A stretch of DNA of 64,000 bases from Pseudomonas sp. GCEP-101 (GTDB lineage Bacteria; Pseudomonadota; Gammaproteobacteria; Pseudomonadales; Pseudomonadaceae). The stretch is from positions 2,542,001 through 2,606,000 of the forward strand of contig NZ_CP104011.1 of the NCBI RefSeq assembly GCF_025133575.1, in the 5' to 3' direction. Below the pieces are notes generated by a model that was given only the letters and a program-made list of their open reading frames with translations, had not been told where the DNA came from and did no database searches. The first letter of the stretch is position 1. Each line of letters starts with the position of its first letter. Positions 1-11,812 of this stretch are shown in pieces. The position numbers and the translations under genes are program-made.

Positions 1-305
1 TCGGCGTCAGCCAGGGCTTCGAGCGCAAGCTCCAGCTGGTTGGTGTTGGTTACAAGGCGCAGGCCAAAGGCCAAGTGCTGTCCCTGGCTCTCGGCTTCTC
101 CCACCCGGTTGATTACGAACTGCCTGCCGGCATCGTCGCGGAAACCCCCAGCCAGACCGACATCCTGATCAAGGGTATCGACAAGCAGCTGGTTGGCCAG
201 GTTGCCGCGGAAATCCGCGACTTCCGTCCGCCGGAGCCGTACAAAGGCAAGGGCGTGCGTTACGCCGACGAAGTCGTCCTTCGTAAAGAAGCCAAGAAGA
301 AGTAG
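1..305 (+). CDS. rplF: 50S ribosomal protein L6, C-terminal part
   Basis: The reading frame is open from the left edge and ends at a TAG at 303-305, so only the last 100 or so residues are present. They carry the L6 signatures LVGVGYKAQ and the conserved tail GKGVRYADE followed by a lysine-rich end. L6 binds 23S rRNA near the sarcin-ricin loop of the 50S subunit. It is followed 10 nt later by rplR in the usual spc-operon order. The start codon lies outside the window. Confidence 0.97.
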   Translation, partial: GVSQGFERKLQLVGVGYKAQAKGQVLSLALGFSHPVDYELPAGIVAETPSQTDILIKGIDKQLVGQVAAEIRDFRPPEPYKGKGVRYADEVVLRKEAKKK

Positions 306-315
306 GGCATAGCAA

Positions 316-666
316 ATGAGCGTCAAGAAAGAAACCCGTCTGCGCCGCGCTCGCAAGGCTCGCCTGAAGATGCGCGAACTGGAAGCCGTACGCCTCTGTG
401 TGTACCGCTCCGCCCAGCACATCTACGCCCAGGTCATTGCAGCCGACGGCGGCAAGGTCCTGGCCAGCGCCTCGACCCTGGACAAAGAACTGCGCGAAGG
501 TGCCACCGGCAACGTCGACGCAGCCAAGAAAGTTGGTCAACTGGTCGCGGAACGCGCCAAGGCTGCCGGCGTCACTCAGGTGGCGTTCGACCGTTCTGGC
601 TTCAAGTACCACGGTCGTATCAAGGCCCTGGCTGATGCCGCTCGTGAAGGCGGTCTGGAGTTCTAA
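316..666 (+). CDS. rplR: 50S ribosomal protein L18
   Basis: 116 residues, the normal L18 length. The basic N-terminus ([13 protein letters not shown]) and the [24 protein letters not shown] tail region are typical of bacterial L18, which binds 5S rRNA and helps form the central protuberance of the large subunit. It sits between rplF and rpsE in the standard spc operon, 3 nt before rpsE, so it is certainly co-transcribed and probably translationally coupled. Confidence 0.98.
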   Translation: MSVKKETRLRRARKARLKMRELEAVRLCVYRSAQHIYAQVIAADGGKVLASASTLDKELREGATGNVDAAKKVGQLVAERAKAAGVTQVAFDRSGFKYHGRIKALADAAREGGLEF

Positions 667-669
667 GTT

Positions 670-1170
670 ATGGCAAACAACGATCAAAAGCGCGACGAAG
701 GCTACATCGAGAAGCTGGTTCAAGTGAACCGCGTCGCCAAAACCGTAAAAGGTGGCCGTATCTTCGCCTTCACCGCGCTGACCGTGGTTGGCGATGGCAA
801 AGGCCGTGTTGGCTTCGGTCGTGGCAAGGCGCGTGAAGTGCCGGCCGCTATCCAGAAGGCAATGGAAGCTGCTCGCCGCAACATGATCCAGGTTGATCTG
901 AACGGCACCACCCTGCAGTACCCGACCAAGTCCGCCCATGGCGCCTCCAAGGTGTACATGCAGCCGGCTTCCGAAGGTACCGGCATCATCGCCGGCGGCG
1001 CCATGCGTGCCGTCCTGGAAGTAGCCGGTGTGCAGAACGTTCTGGCGAAGTGCTACGGCTCCACCAACCCGGTGAACGTAGTCTACGCAACCTTCAAGGG
1101 CCTGAAGAACATGCAGTCCCCTGAGTCGGTAGCGGCCAAGCGTGGCAAGAGCGTCGAGGAGATTCTCTAA
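670..1170 (+). CDS. rpsE: 30S ribosomal protein S5
   Basis: 166 residues. The N-terminal double-stranded RNA-binding domain ([26 protein letters not shown], about residues 17-42) is followed by the S5 C-terminal domain with the [15 protein letters not shown] motif. S5 acts in the 30S subunit in decoding accuracy and mRNA helicase activity with S3 and S4. It is placed between rplR and rpmD as in other proteobacteria. Confidence 0.98.
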   Translation: MANNDQKRDEGYIEKLVQVNRVAKTVKGGRIFAFTALTVVGDGKGRVGFGRGKAREVPAAIQKAMEAARRNMIQVDLNGTTLQYPTKSAHGASKVYMQPASEGTGIIAGGAMRAVLEVAGVQNVLAKCYGSTNPVNVVYATFKGLKNMQSPESVAAKRGKSVEEIL

Positions 1171-1172
1171 CC

Positions 1173-1349
1173 ATGGCAACTGTCAAAGTTACCCTGATCA
1201 AGAGCCTGAACGGCCGTCTGGCCAATCACAAGGCTTGCGTCAAAGGTCTCGGCCTGCGTCGCATCAATCATACCGTCGAAGTTCAGGACACTCCTGAAAA
1301 CCGCGGCATGATCAACAAGGCCTACTACCTGCTGCGTGTGGAGGGTTAA
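1173..1349 (+). CDS. rpmD: 50S ribosomal protein L30
   Basis: A 58-residue frame starting [11 protein letters not shown] and ending YYLLRVEG, the normal size and ends of bacterial L30, a small 50S protein that contacts 5S/23S rRNA. It starts 2 nt after the rpsE stop and ends 3 nt before rplO, so it belongs to the same polycistronic message. Confidence 0.96.
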   Translation: MATVKVTLIKSLNGRLANHKACVKGLGLRRINHTVEVQDTPENRGMINKAYYLLRVEG

Positions 1350-1352
1350 TCC

Positions 1353-1787
1353 ATGCAACTGAACGATCTGCGTTCCGCGCCGGGTGCCCGTCGCGAAAAG
1401 CACCGTCCGGGCCGTGGCATCGGTAGCGGTCTGGGCAAGACCGGTGGCCGTGGTCACAAAGGTCAAACCTCCCGCTCCGGTGGCTCCATTGCTCCGGGCT
1501 TCGAGGGTGGTCAGCAGCCGCTGCACCGTCGTCTGCCGAAGTTCGGCTTCAACTCGCTGAAGGCCATGGATCGCGCAGAAGTGCGTACCTCCGAACTGGC
1601 CAAGGTCGAAGGTGATGTCGTAACCGTGCAGGCCCTCAAGGATGCCAACGTGATTAACCAGAACGTACAGCGTGTGAAAGTCATGCTGTCCGGCGACGTT
1701 ACTCGCGCGGTCACCCTGAAAGGCATCGGCGCCACCAAGGGCGCTCGTGCGGCTATCGAAGCAGCTGGCGGCAAAATCGAGGACTAA
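1353..1787 (+). CDS. rplO: 50S ribosomal protein L15
   Basis: 144 residues with the glycine/arginine-rich N-terminal extension of L15 ([19 protein letters not shown] at about residues 21-39) that threads into 23S rRNA, then the globular domain. The stop codon directly abuts the secY ATG, with no spacer, implying coupling between the last ribosomal gene and the translocon gene. Confidence 0.98.
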   Translation: MQLNDLRSAPGARREKHRPGRGIGSGLGKTGGRGHKGQTSRSGGSIAPGFEGGQQPLHRRLPKFGFNSLKAMDRAEVRTSELAKVEGDVVTVQALKDANVINQNVQRVKVMLSGDVTRAVTLKGIGATKGARAAIEAAGGKIED

Positions 1788-3119
1788 ATGGCTAAGCAAG
1801 GTGCTCTCTCTGCGCTGAGCAACGGTGGTGGTTTGTCCGAGCTCTGGGCACGTCTGCGTTTCCTGTTCCTGGCGATCATCGTCTATCGGATCGGCGCGCA
1901 CATCCCAGTCCCGGGCATCAACCCCGATCGCTTGGCGGCACTGTTCCGGCAGAACGAGGGGACCATTCTTAGCCTCTTCAACATGTTTTCCGGCGGCGCG
2001 CTGGAGCGCATGAGTATTTTTGCACTGGGGATCATGCCGTACATCTCGGCGTCGATCATCATGCAGCTCATGACCGCTATCAGCCCGCAGCTGGAGCAGT
2101 TGAAGAAAGAGGGTGAGTCTGGGCGTCGCAAGATCAGCCAGTACACCCGCTACGCAACCCTCGCCCTGGCACTCGTCCAGGCCATTGGCATGTCCATTGG
2201 CCTGGGTAGTCAGGGCGTGGCCTTCTCCAACGACTTCGGCTTCTACTTCGTGTCGGTCACCACCTTCGTGGCGGGTGCGCTCTTCATGATGTGGCTGGGT
2301 GAGCAGATCACCGAGCGGGGTGTCGGCAACGGCATCTCCATGCTGATCTTCTCCGGTATCGTCGCAGGCCTGCCCCGAGCAATCGGCCAGTCCTTCGAGT
2401 CCGCGCGTCAAGGTGACATCAACATCTTCGCCCTGATCGCCATCGGCCTGCTGGCCGTGGCCATCATCGCGTTCGTGGTGTTCATCGAGCGTGGTCAGCG
2501 TCGTATCGCCGTGCATTACGCCAAGCGCCAGCAAGGTCGCAAGGTGTTTGCCGCCCAGACCAGCCATCTGCCGCTGAAAGTGAACATGGCGGGTGTCATC
2601 CCCGCGATCTTCGCCAGCAGCATCCTGCTGTTCCCGGCATCCCTGGGTGCCTGGTTCGGTCAGTCGGAAGGCCTGGGTTGGCTGCAGGACGTCGCGCAAG
2701 CGATCGCCCCTGGTCAGCCGCTGAACATTCTGCTGTTTAGTGCAGGGATCGTTTTCTTCTGCTTCTTCTACACAGCGCTGATGTTCAACCCCAAGGACGT
2801 GGCGGAAAACCTCAAGAAGTCCGGTGCATTTATTCCGGGTATTCGTCCGGGTGAACAGTCTGCTCGCTACATCGATGGCGTGCTGACCCGTTTGACCATG
2901 TTCGGTGCCCTGTACATGACGGCTGTGTGCCTGCTGCCCCAGTTCCTGGTCGTAGCTGCCCACGTACCGTTCTACCTTGGCGGGACCTCGTTGCTGATCG
3001 TGGTCGTGGTTGTGATGGACTTTATGGCCCAAGTACAATCGCACCTCGTTTCTCACCAGTACGAATCCCTCATGAAGAAAGCCAACCTGAAGGGCTATGG
3101 CAGCGGTCTGCTGCGCTGA
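1788..3119 (+). CDS. secY: Sec translocon channel subunit SecY
   Basis: 443 residues with ten hydrophobic segments expected for SecY, the pore subunit of the SecYEG inner-membrane protein channel. Recognisable signatures are the plug/TM2 area with [14 protein letters not shown] (about residues 80-93), the [11 protein letters not shown] motif and the C-terminal cytoplasmic loops used by SecA and the ribosome. It is the usual last large gene of the spc operon, immediately behind rplO and before rpmJ. Confidence 0.98.
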   Translation: MAKQGALSALSNGGGLSELWARLRFLFLAIIVYRIGAHIPVPGINPDRLAALFRQNEGTILSLFNMFSGGALERMSIFALGIMPYISASIIMQLMTAISPQLEQLKKEGESGRRKISQYTRYATLALALVQAIGMSIGLGSQGVAFSNDFGFYFVSVTTFVAGALFMMWLGEQITERGVGNGISMLIFSGIVAGLPRAIGQSFESARQGDINIFALIAIGLLAVAIIAFVVFIERGQRRIAVHYAKRQQGRKVFAAQTSHLPLKVNMAGVIPAIFASSILLFPASLGAWFGQSEGLGWLQDVAQAIAPGQPLNILLFSAGIVFFCFFYTALMFNPKDVAENLKKSGAFIPGIRPGEQSARYIDGVLTRLTMFGALYMTAVCLLPQFLVVAAHVPFYLGGTSLLIVVVVVMDFMAQVQSHLVSHQYESLMKKANLKGYGSGLLR

Positions 3120-3143
3120 CCCGTAAGGTTCGAGGAGTCACTG

Positions 3144-3260
3144 ATGAAAGTTCGTGCATCGGTAAAGAAGCTGTGCCGTAACTGCAAGATCATCCGTCGC
3201 GAAGGCGTCGTTCGTGTGATCTGCAGCGCGGAGCCGCGTCACAAGCAGCGCCAAGGCTGA
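3144..3260 (+). CDS. rpmJ: 50S ribosomal protein L36, zinc-type
   Basis: A 38-residue frame too short for most ORF callers: [11 protein letters not shown]...HKQRQG. It keeps Cys11, Cys14, Cys27 and His33, so it is the zinc-binding (C+) form of L36 rather than the zinc-free paralogue made during zinc starvation. A GAGGAG-type ribosome binding site precedes the ATG. It lies 24 nt after secY and before the alpha operon, its normal place. Confidence 0.96.
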
Positions 3261-3278
3261 GTGTGAACCACGCGTTAT

Positions 3279-3306
3279 AACCCGGCAGCTAGTGTGCTGC
3301 CGGGTT
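3279..3306 (+). terminator. Hairpin between rpmJ and rpsM (spc/alpha junction)
   Basis: A perfect 11-bp stem (AACCCGGCAGC paired with GCTGCCGGGTT) with a 6-nt loop, followed by GATTATTTGTTTTT. The U-rich tail is interrupted, so this may be a partial terminator or attenuator between the spc and alpha ribosomal operons rather than a full stop. Confidence 0.7.
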
Positions 3307-3390
3307 GATTATTTGTTTTTACAGCGCTAATATCCGCGCCCTTTCTTGGCTTCCTGGGCGCCGGGTAGCTGTCAATTGGAGTTTTTCTGA

Positions 3391-3747
3391 ATGGCCCGTA
3401 TTGCAGGCGTAAACATTCCGGATAACAAGCACACTGTTATCTCGCTGACCTACATCTATGGTGTTGGTCGCACTACCGCACAGAGCATCTGTGCAGCCAC
3501 CGGCATCAGCCCGGCTGCAAAGATCAAAGACCTGAGCGAAGAGCAGATTGATTCGCTGCGTACCGAGGTGGGCAAACTGACCACCGAAGGTGACCTGCGT
3601 CGCGAAATCAACATGAACATCAAGCGTCTGATGGACCTCGGTTGCTACCGCGGTCTGCGTCATCGTCGCGGTCTGCCGGTTCGCGGTCAGCGTACCAAGA
3701 CCAACGCGCGCACCCGTAAGGGCCCGCGTAAGCCGATCCGCAAGTAA
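3391..3747 (+). CDS. rpsM: 30S ribosomal protein S13
   Basis: 118 residues beginning [14 protein letters not shown] and ending in the basic [20 protein letters not shown] tail, typical of S13, which lies in the head of the 30S subunit and contacts the P-site tRNA and the 50S bridge. First gene of the alpha operon (rpsM-rpsK-rpsD-rpoA-rplQ). The 130-nt gap to rpmJ, which includes a hairpin, leaves room for an operon promoter or the S4 control region. Confidence 0.98.
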   Translation: MARIAGVNIPDNKHTVISLTYIYGVGRTTAQSICAATGISPAAKIKDLSEEQIDSLRTEVGKLTTEGDLRREINMNIKRLMDLGCYRGLRHRRGLPVRGQRTKTNARTRKGPRKPIRK

Positions 3748-3765
3748 TCGCTTAGGAATTTAGTC

Positions 3766-4155
3766 ATGGCAAAACCTGCTGCTCGTCCTCGTAAGAAAGT
3801 CAAAAAGACGGTGGTCGACGGGATCGCGCATATCCACGCATCCTTCAACAACACCATCGTTACCATCACCGACCGTCAGGGCAACGCTCTGTCCTGGGCT
3901 ACCTCCGGTGGTTCGGGCTTCCGCGGCTCGCGTAAGAGCACCCCGTTCGCTGCCCAGGTAGCGGCCGAGCGTGCCGGCCAGGCTGCTCTGGAATACGGTC
4001 TGAAGAACCTCGACGTCAACGTCAAGGGCCCGGGCCCGGGCCGCGAGTCGGCTGTTCGTGCGCTGAATGCCTGCGGTTACAAGATCGCCAGCATCACCGA
4101 CGTAACCCCGATCCCGCACAACGGCTGCCGTCCGCCGAAAAAGCGTCGCGTGTAA
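3766..4155 (+). CDS. rpsK: 30S ribosomal protein S11
   Basis: 129 residues with the S11 core [21 protein letters not shown] and the C-terminal [13 protein letters not shown] tail. S11 forms part of the 30S platform near the mRNA exit and the anti-Shine-Dalgarno region. Tightly packed between rpsM and rpsD. Confidence 0.98.
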   Translation: MAKPAARPRKKVKKTVVDGIAHIHASFNNTIVTITDRQGNALSWATSGGSGFRGSRKSTPFAAQVAAERAGQAALEYGLKNLDVNVKGPGPGRESAVRALNACGYKIASITDVTPIPHNGCRPPKKRRV

Positions 4156-4171
4156 TAGGAGACAGTGAGAA

Positions 4172-4792
4172 ATGGCTCGTTACATTGGTCCCAAGTGCAA
4201 ACTGTCCCGCCGCGAAGGCACTGATCTGTTCCTGAAGAGCGGCGTCCGCGCCCTCGACTCGAAGTGCAAAGCAGAAAACGTTCCTGGCCAGCACGGTCAG
4301 CGTCGTGGTCGCCTGTCCGACTACGGTCTGCAGCTGCGCGAGAAGCAGAAAGTGCGCCGCATCTACGGCGTTCTGGAACGTCAATTCCGTGGCTACTATC
4401 AGGAAGCGTCCCGCCGCAAGGGCTCCACGGGTGAAAACCTGCTGCAGCTGCTTGAGTGCCGTCTGGACAACGTCGTCTACCGCATGGGCTTCGGTTCCAC
4501 TCGTTCCGAATCCCGTCAGCTGGTGTCCCACAAGACCATCAGCGTCAACGGTCAGACCGTAAACGTACCGTCCTACCAGGTCAAAGCTGGTGACGTGGTT
4601 GCTGTTCGCGAGAAATCGAAGAACCAGCTGCGTATCGCCCAAGCTCTGGACCTGTGCGCCCAGCGCGGTCGCGTTGAGTGGGTCGAAGTGGATACCGACA
4701 AGAAGTCCGGCACCTTCAAAAGTGTTCCGGCTCGTGCCGATCTGTCCGCCGACATCAACGAAAACCTGATTGTCGAGCTCTACTCCAAGTAA
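4172..4792 (+). CDS. rpsD: 30S ribosomal protein S4
   Basis: 206 residues: N-terminal S4 domain ([21 protein letters not shown]) and the RNA-binding S4 motif ([30 protein letters not shown], about residues 98-127). S4 is a primary 16S rRNA binder and, in enterobacteria, the translational repressor of the alpha operon. Whether that control operates here cannot be seen from the sequence alone. Confidence 0.98.
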   Translation: MARYIGPKCKLSRREGTDLFLKSGVRALDSKCKAENVPGQHGQRRGRLSDYGLQLREKQKVRRIYGVLERQFRGYYQEASRRKGSTGENLLQLLECRLDNVVYRMGFGSTRSESRQLVSHKTISVNGQTVNVPSYQVKAGDVVAVREKSKNQLRIAQALDLCAQRGRVEWVEVDTDKKSGTFKSVPARADLSADINENLIVELYSK

Positions 4793-4814
4793 GGGCTAGA
4801 AAATAGGTGCATCC

Positions 4815-5816
4815 ATGCAGAGTTCGGTAAATGAGTTCCTGACCCCCCGCCACATCGATGTGCAGGTGGTCAGCCAAACCCGCGCCAAGATCACCCTCGA
4901 GCCCCTCGAGCGTGGTTTCGGCCATACCCTGGGCAACGCGCTGCGTCGCATCCTGTTGTCCTCCATGCCTGGCTGTGCAGTAGTCGAGGCCGAGATCGAC
5001 GGCGTACTCCACGAGTACTCCGCCATCGAAGGTGTGCAGGAAGATGTCATCGAGATCCTGCTCAACCTGAAAGGCCTGGCCATCAAGCTGCACGGCCGTG
5101 ACGAAGTGACGCTGACCCTGGCGAAAAAGGGCTCGGGTGTGGTGACCGCTGCCGATATTCAGCTGGATCATGATGTCGAGATCGTCAACGGTGACCATGT
5201 TATCGCCCACCTGGCCGATAACGGCGCGCTGAACATGAAGCTGAAAGTCGCTCGTGGCCGTGGCTACGAGCCGGCTGATGCCCGTTCGAGCGATGAAGAC
5301 GAAAGCCGCAGCATTGGCCGTCTTCAGCTCGACGCCTCGTTCAGCCCCGTACGTCGTGTTGCCTACGTGGTCGAGAACGCCCGTGTCGAACAGCGTACCA
5401 ACCTGGACAAGCTGGTCCTCGATCTGGAAACCAACGGCACCCTGGACCCTGAAGAGGCTATCCGTCGCGCCGCTACCATCCTGCAACAGCAGCTGGCAGC
5501 GTTCGTGGACCTCAAAGGCGACAGCGAACCCGTCGTTGAAGAGCAGGAAGACGAGATCGATCCGATCCTGCTGCGTCCGGTCGATGACCTGGAGCTGACC
5601 GTCCGTTCGGCCAACTGCCTGAAGGCAGAGAACATCTACTACATCGGCGACCTGATTCAGCGCACCGAAGTAGAGCTGCTCAAAACGCCGAACCTGGGCA
5701 AGAAGTCCCTGACCGAAATCAAGGACGTTCTGGCCTCTCGCGGTCTGTCCCTCGGTATGCGCCTCGACAACTGGCCGCCGGCAAGTCTCAAGAAAGACGA
5801 CAAGGCTACTGCCTGA
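4815..5816 (+). CDS. rpoA: RNA polymerase alpha subunit
   Basis: 333 residues. The N-terminal dimerisation domain includes [26 protein letters not shown] (about residues 29-54). A linker around residue 235-250 leads to the C-terminal domain with [49 protein letters not shown], the part that binds UP elements and activators. It is embedded between rpsD and rplQ as in all gamma-proteobacteria. Confidence 0.99.
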   Translation: MQSSVNEFLTPRHIDVQVVSQTRAKITLEPLERGFGHTLGNALRRILLSSMPGCAVVEAEIDGVLHEYSAIEGVQEDVIEILLNLKGLAIKLHGRDEVTLTLAKKGSGVVTAADIQLDHDVEIVNGDHVIAHLADNGALNMKLKVARGRGYEPADARSSDEDESRSIGRLQLDASFSPVRRVAYVVENARVEQRTNLDKLVLDLETNGTLDPEEAIRRAATILQQQLAAFVDLKGDSEPVVEEQEDEIDPILLRPVDDLELTVRSANCLKAENIYYIGDLIQRTEVELLKTPNLGKKSLTEIKDVLASRGLSLGMRLDNWPPASLKKDDKATA

Positions 5817-5859
5817 TCGTCGTAGCTACCGAACGTAAAGTTTGGAAAGGAATTGAACC

Positions 5860-6249
5860 ATGCGCCATCGTAAAAGTGGTCGTCACCTGAGCCGCACCAG
5901 CGCGCACCGCAAGGCTATGTTCCAGAACATGGCTGTGTCGCTCTTCGAACACGAACTGATCAAAACCACCCTGCCCAAGGCCAAGGAACTGCGTCGCGTT
6001 GCCGAGCCGCTGATCACCCTGGCTAAAGTGGATAGCGTTGCCAACCGTCGTCTCGCTTTCGACCGTACCCGTTCGAAAGAAGCCGTAGGCAAGCTGTTCA
6101 ACGAACTGGGCAAGCGCTACGCCAACCGTCCGGGCGGCTACCTGCGCATCCTGAAGTGCGGCTTCCGCGCCGGCGACAATGCCCCCATGGCATACGTCGA
6201 ACTGATTGACCGCGCTGTTGGCGGCCAAGCAGTAGAAGCTGCAGAGTAA
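5860..6249 (+). CDS. rplQ: 50S ribosomal protein L17
   Basis: 129 residues starting [17 protein letters not shown], the invariant L17 N-terminus. L17 lies near the peptide exit tunnel of the 50S subunit. Last gene of the alpha operon, preceded by a GGAAAGGAA ribosome binding site and followed within 20 nt by a strong terminator. Confidence 0.98.
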   Translation: MRHRKSGRHLSRTSAHRKAMFQNMAVSLFEHELIKTTLPKAKELRRVAEPLITLAKVDSVANRRLAFDRTRSKEAVGKLFNELGKRYANRPGGYLRILKCGFRAGDNAPMAYVELIDRAVGGQAVEAAE

Positions 6250-6266
6250 GGCTCACGCCTTATAAG

Positions 6267-6292
6267 AAACCGGGCCTTGTGCCCGGTTTTTT
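6267..6292 (+). terminator. Rho-independent terminator of the alpha operon
   Basis: Nine-bp stem AAACCGGGC/GCCCGGTTT, loop CTTGT, followed directly by a run of six T. It lies 18 nt after the rplQ stop and closes the ribosomal operon. Confidence 0.93.
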
Positions 6293-6521
6293 ATCGCCTA
6301 TCGAAAAGTTTTTCTCTATCGATCAGCTCGAATCAATAAATTGGCTGATCATGCCCTGTGTCACCGATCCTTAACGGCGTCGACTTCTACTGCTTGCTGA
6401 GCTGGATCAACAGCCAGGTCGCCAGTGGAGGCGCCTAATTGTCCGTTCGGGATGGCGGGCCGCGCTCACAGCCTTCGTGAAGTGCCGGTCTTCGTCCACC
6501 CCGCCGTTGAGGAGAGTAACG

Positions 6522-7970
6522 ATGAGCGACAACACCCGTCTGACGACCGCTGCCGGAGCGCCGGTCGCCGATAACCAGAACGTCCAGACTGCTGGCCCGC
6601 GGGGCCCGATGCTGCTGCAGGACGTGTGGTTCCTGGAGAAGCTGGCGCATTTCGACCGCGAAGTGATTCCTGAGCGCCGCATGCATGCCAAAGGGTCCGC
6701 CGCCTACGGCACCTTCACCGTGACCCACGACATCACGCGCTACACCCGCGCCAAGCTGTTTTCCCAGGTCGGCAAGCAGACGCCGCTGTTCCTGCGTTTC
6801 TCCACCGTTGCCGGCGAGCGGGGCGCGGCGGATGCCGAGCGGGATATCCGCGGCTTCGCCCTGAAGTTCTACACCGAGGAAGGCAACTGGGACCTGGTGG
6901 GCAACAACACCCCGGTCTTCTACTTCCGCGACCCGCTGAAATTCCCCGACCTCAACCACGTGGTGAAGCGCGACCCGCGCACCAACCTGCGCAACGCCAC
7001 GATGAAGTGGGACTTCTTCTCGCACCTGCCCGAGGCGCTGCACCAGCTGACTATCGACTTCAGCGATCGCGGCCTGCCGCGCAGCTACCGTCACGTCCAT
7101 GGCTTCGGCAGCCACACCTTCAGTTTCATCAACGCCAGCAACGAACGCTTCTGGGTGAAGTTCCATTTCAAAACCCAGCAGGGCATCGAGAACCTCAGCA
7201 ACGAGGACGCTGCGAAATTGGTGGGCGCGGACCGCGAAAGTTCGCAGCGTGATCTCTACGACGCCATCGACCGCGGTGATTTCCCGCGCTGGACGATGTA
7301 CGTGCAGGTGATGCCGGAGAAGGAAGCCGCGACCTATCGCTATAACCCCTTCGACCTGACCAAGGTCTGGCCGCACGGCGACTACCCGCTGATCGAGGTG
7401 GGCTACTTCGAGCTCAACCGCAATCCGGCGAACTACTTCGCCGAGGTCGAGCAGTCTGCCTTCACCCCGGCGAACATCGTTCCCGGCATCGGTTTCTCGC
7501 CGGACAAGATGCTCCAGGGCCGCCTGTTCTCCTACGGCGACGCGCACCGCTACCGCCTGGGCGTGAACCACCACCAGATCCCGGTGAACGCCGCGCGCAA
7601 CAACCCGCGCATCTACCACCGCGACGGCGCCATGCGCGTGGACGGCAACAACGGCGACATGACCGTCACCTACGAGCCGAACAGCTTCAACCAGTGGCAG
7701 GAGCAGCCGGACTACTCCGAGCCGCCGCTGACCCTGGAAGGCAGTGCCGATCACTGGAACCACCGCGTGGATGACGACTACTACAGCCAGCCGGCCGCAC
7801 TGTTCCGCCTGTTCGACGAGGCCCAGCGGCAGCGTCTGTACGAGAACATCGCCGGTGACATGGCAGGCGTGCCGGAAGCCATCCAGCGTCGTCAGCTCGC
7901 GCTGTTCTTCAAGATCGATGCGGCGTACGGCGAAGGTGTCGCGAAGGCGCTGGGCCTGACGCTCGACTGA
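6522..7970 (+). CDS. katA: Monofunctional haem catalase KatA
   Basis: 482 residues, the size of small-subunit clade 3 catalases. It converts hydrogen peroxide to water and oxygen. Visible active-site elements are the distal His55 in [13 protein letters not shown], the distal Asn in [12 protein letters not shown] and the proximal haem ligand Tyr338 in [14 protein letters not shown]. The ATG at 6522 was chosen over an upstream in-frame GTG at 6477 because a GAGGAG ribosome binding site precedes it and it gives the family's usual length. There is no signal peptide, so it acts in the cytoplasm. The neighbour is an iron-storage ferritin, the same pairing as in P. aeruginosa, where the ferritin is linked to iron supply for KatA. 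Confidence 0.97.
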   Translation: MSDNTRLTTAAGAPVADNQNVQTAGPRGPMLLQDVWFLEKLAHFDREVIPERRMHAKGSAAYGTFTVTHDITRYTRAKLFSQVGKQTPLFLRFSTVAGERGAADAERDIRGFALKFYTEEGNWDLVGNNTPVFYFRDPLKFPDLNHVVKRDPRTNLRNATMKWDFFSHLPEALHQLTIDFSDRGLPRSYRHVHGFGSHTFSFINASNERFWVKFHFKTQQGIENLSNEDAAKLVGADRESSQRDLYDAIDRGDFPRWTMYVQVMPEKEAATYRYNPFDLTKVWPHGDYPLIEVGYFELNRNPANYFAEVEQSAFTPANIVPGIGFSPDKMLQGRLFSYGDAHRYRLGVNHHQIPVNAARNNPRIYHRDGAMRVDGNNGDMTVTYEPNSFNQWQEQPDYSEPPLTLEGSADHWNHRVDDDYYSQPAALFRLFDEAQRQRLYENIAGDMAGVPEAIQRRQLALFFKIDAAYGEGVAKALGLTLD

Positions 7971-7986
7971 TCTGCAATCGCTTCAC

Positions 7987-8012
7987 CCACCGCCCTCTTC
8001 GGAGGGCGGTGG
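7987..8012 (+). terminator. Hairpin downstream of katA
   Basis: Eleven-bp stem CCACCGCCCTC/GAGGGCGGTGG closed by a TTCG tetraloop 17 nt after katA. The following CGTTTG is only weakly T-rich, so termination may be partial. Confidence 0.7.
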
Positions 8013-8104
8013 CGTTTGCGGGGCAAAGCGGGCTTGACCGCGGTCATGGCCAGTCGCGACCATAGCGCCGTTTAATTCGCTGTCACGTCCCAGGGAGAAG
8101 GCTG

Positions 8105-8569
8105 ATGCAAGGCCACGCCGAGGTTATCGATTATCTCAACACGCTGCTGACCGGTGAGCTGGCCGCTCGCGACCAGTACTTCATCCACTCGCGCATGTAT
8201 GAGGACTGGGGCTTCACCAAGCTCTACGAGCGTCTCAACCACGAGATGGAAGAAGAGACCCAGCATGCCGACGCACTGCTGCGCCGCATCCTGCTGCTCG
8301 AAGGCACCCCGCGCATGCGCCCGGACGACATCCACCCGGGCAAGACCGTGCCGGAGATGCTGGAGGCCGACCTGAAGCTCGAGCGCCACGTGCGTGCCGC
8401 GCTGGCCAAGGGCATCGCCCTGTGCGAGCAGCACAAGGACTTCGTCACGCGCGACATCCTTCGTGTGCAGTTGACCGATACCGAGGAAGACCACGCCTAC
8501 TGGCTGGAGCAGCAGCTGGGTCTGATCCAGAAGATCGGCCTGGAGAACTACCTGCAGTCGCAGATCTGA
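8105..8569 (+). CDS. ftnA: Bacterial ferritin of the FtnA/BfrA type
   Basis: 154 residues of the bacterioferritin fold, closing with [17 protein letters not shown]. The di-iron ferroxidase ligands Glu18, Glu51, His54, Glu93, Glu127 and His130 are present. The residue equivalent to the haem-binding Met52 of true bacterioferritins is Thr52 here, as in the P. aeruginosa protein first called BfrA and later reclassified as the haem-free ferritin FtnA. It stores iron in a 24-mer shell in the cytoplasm. It lies between katA and uvrA with its own ribosome binding site (GGGAGAAGG) and a terminator. Confidence 0.93.
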   Translation: MQGHAEVIDYLNTLLTGELAARDQYFIHSRMYEDWGFTKLYERLNHEMEEETQHADALLRRILLLEGTPRMRPDDIHPGKTVPEMLEADLKLERHVRAALAKGIALCEQHKDFVTRDILRVQLTDTEEDHAYWLEQQLGLIQKIGLENYLQSQI

Positions 8570-8590
8570 TCGGCCAGATCGCTCACACAG

Positions 8591-8620
8591 AAGCCCCCGA
8601 CTTCGGGGGCTTTTGCTTTT
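8591..8620 (+). terminator. Rho-independent terminator of the ferritin gene
   Basis: Nine-bp stem AAGCCCCCG/CGGGGGCTT with loop ACTT, followed by TTGCTTTT, 22 nt after the ferritin stop. Confidence 0.9.
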
Positions 8621-8621
8621 A

Positions 8622-8699
8622 GTAGGAGCGAGCTTGCTCGCGAACCGCCCAACGCCGCTGTCGCCGGGAAGCTCCGTTCGCGAGCAAGCTCGCTCCTAC
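8622..8699. repeat. REP inverted pair, family 1
   Basis: Two 24-nt arms in opposite orientation: one beginning GTAGGAGCGAGCTTGCTCGC and its exact complement ending GCTCGCTCCTAC, separated by 30 nt. This is the common extragenic palindrome of pseudomonads. Similar pairs occur near 14127, 26553, 30513 and 59916. It sits between the convergent ferritin and uvrA genes. Confidence 0.95.
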
Positions 8700-8712
8700 A
8701 GAAGGGCCCAAG

Positions 8713-8750
8713 AAAAAGCCCCTGCGCCGATTGGCGGCAGGGGCTTTTTT
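8713..8750. terminator. Bidirectional terminator between ferritin and uvrA
   Basis: AAAAAGCCCCTGC arm paired with GCAGGGGCTTTTTT across a 12-nt loop. T-runs on both strands let it serve the leftward uvrA transcript (which ends at 8765) as well as rightward read-through from the ferritin side. Confidence 0.88.
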
Positions 8751-8764
8751 CATCCCGGTGCGGA

Positions 8765-11599
<2,835 letters not shown>

Positions 11600-11812
11600 T
11601 ACGGCCTCGCTTGGCGGGCGAAAACAGATGAGTATACGGGGCGGGGTCGGCACGCGGCAAAGTGGCGCGTACGTGTCGTTGGACCGCAGGACTGGTAGAA
11701 TGCGCGGCTATTTTTCGGCGTGGGCGACAACCGGCTCTGCAAGGCCCGGATGACGCCTCGCCACGGGGGCAATGTAGCGCATTCCCGTTTTTCGTCTTTC
11801 CATGAGGGGCCT

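Noticed and set aside
6250..6521. OxyR or Anr site upstream of katA
   Set aside because: CTAT and TTGAT-like half-sites occur but not at the spacing either regulator needs; only a loose GATCAGC/GCTGATC inverted pair (6321, 6344) remains.
8622..8699. Possible CRISPR-like repeats
   Set aside because: Repeat units are inverted pairs dispersed over the window, not direct repeats with regular spacers.
11600..11812. LexA box for uvrA
   Set aside because: No CTG-N10-CAG with the expected AT-rich centre was found by eye; the ACAGATGAGTATAC segment is a poor match.
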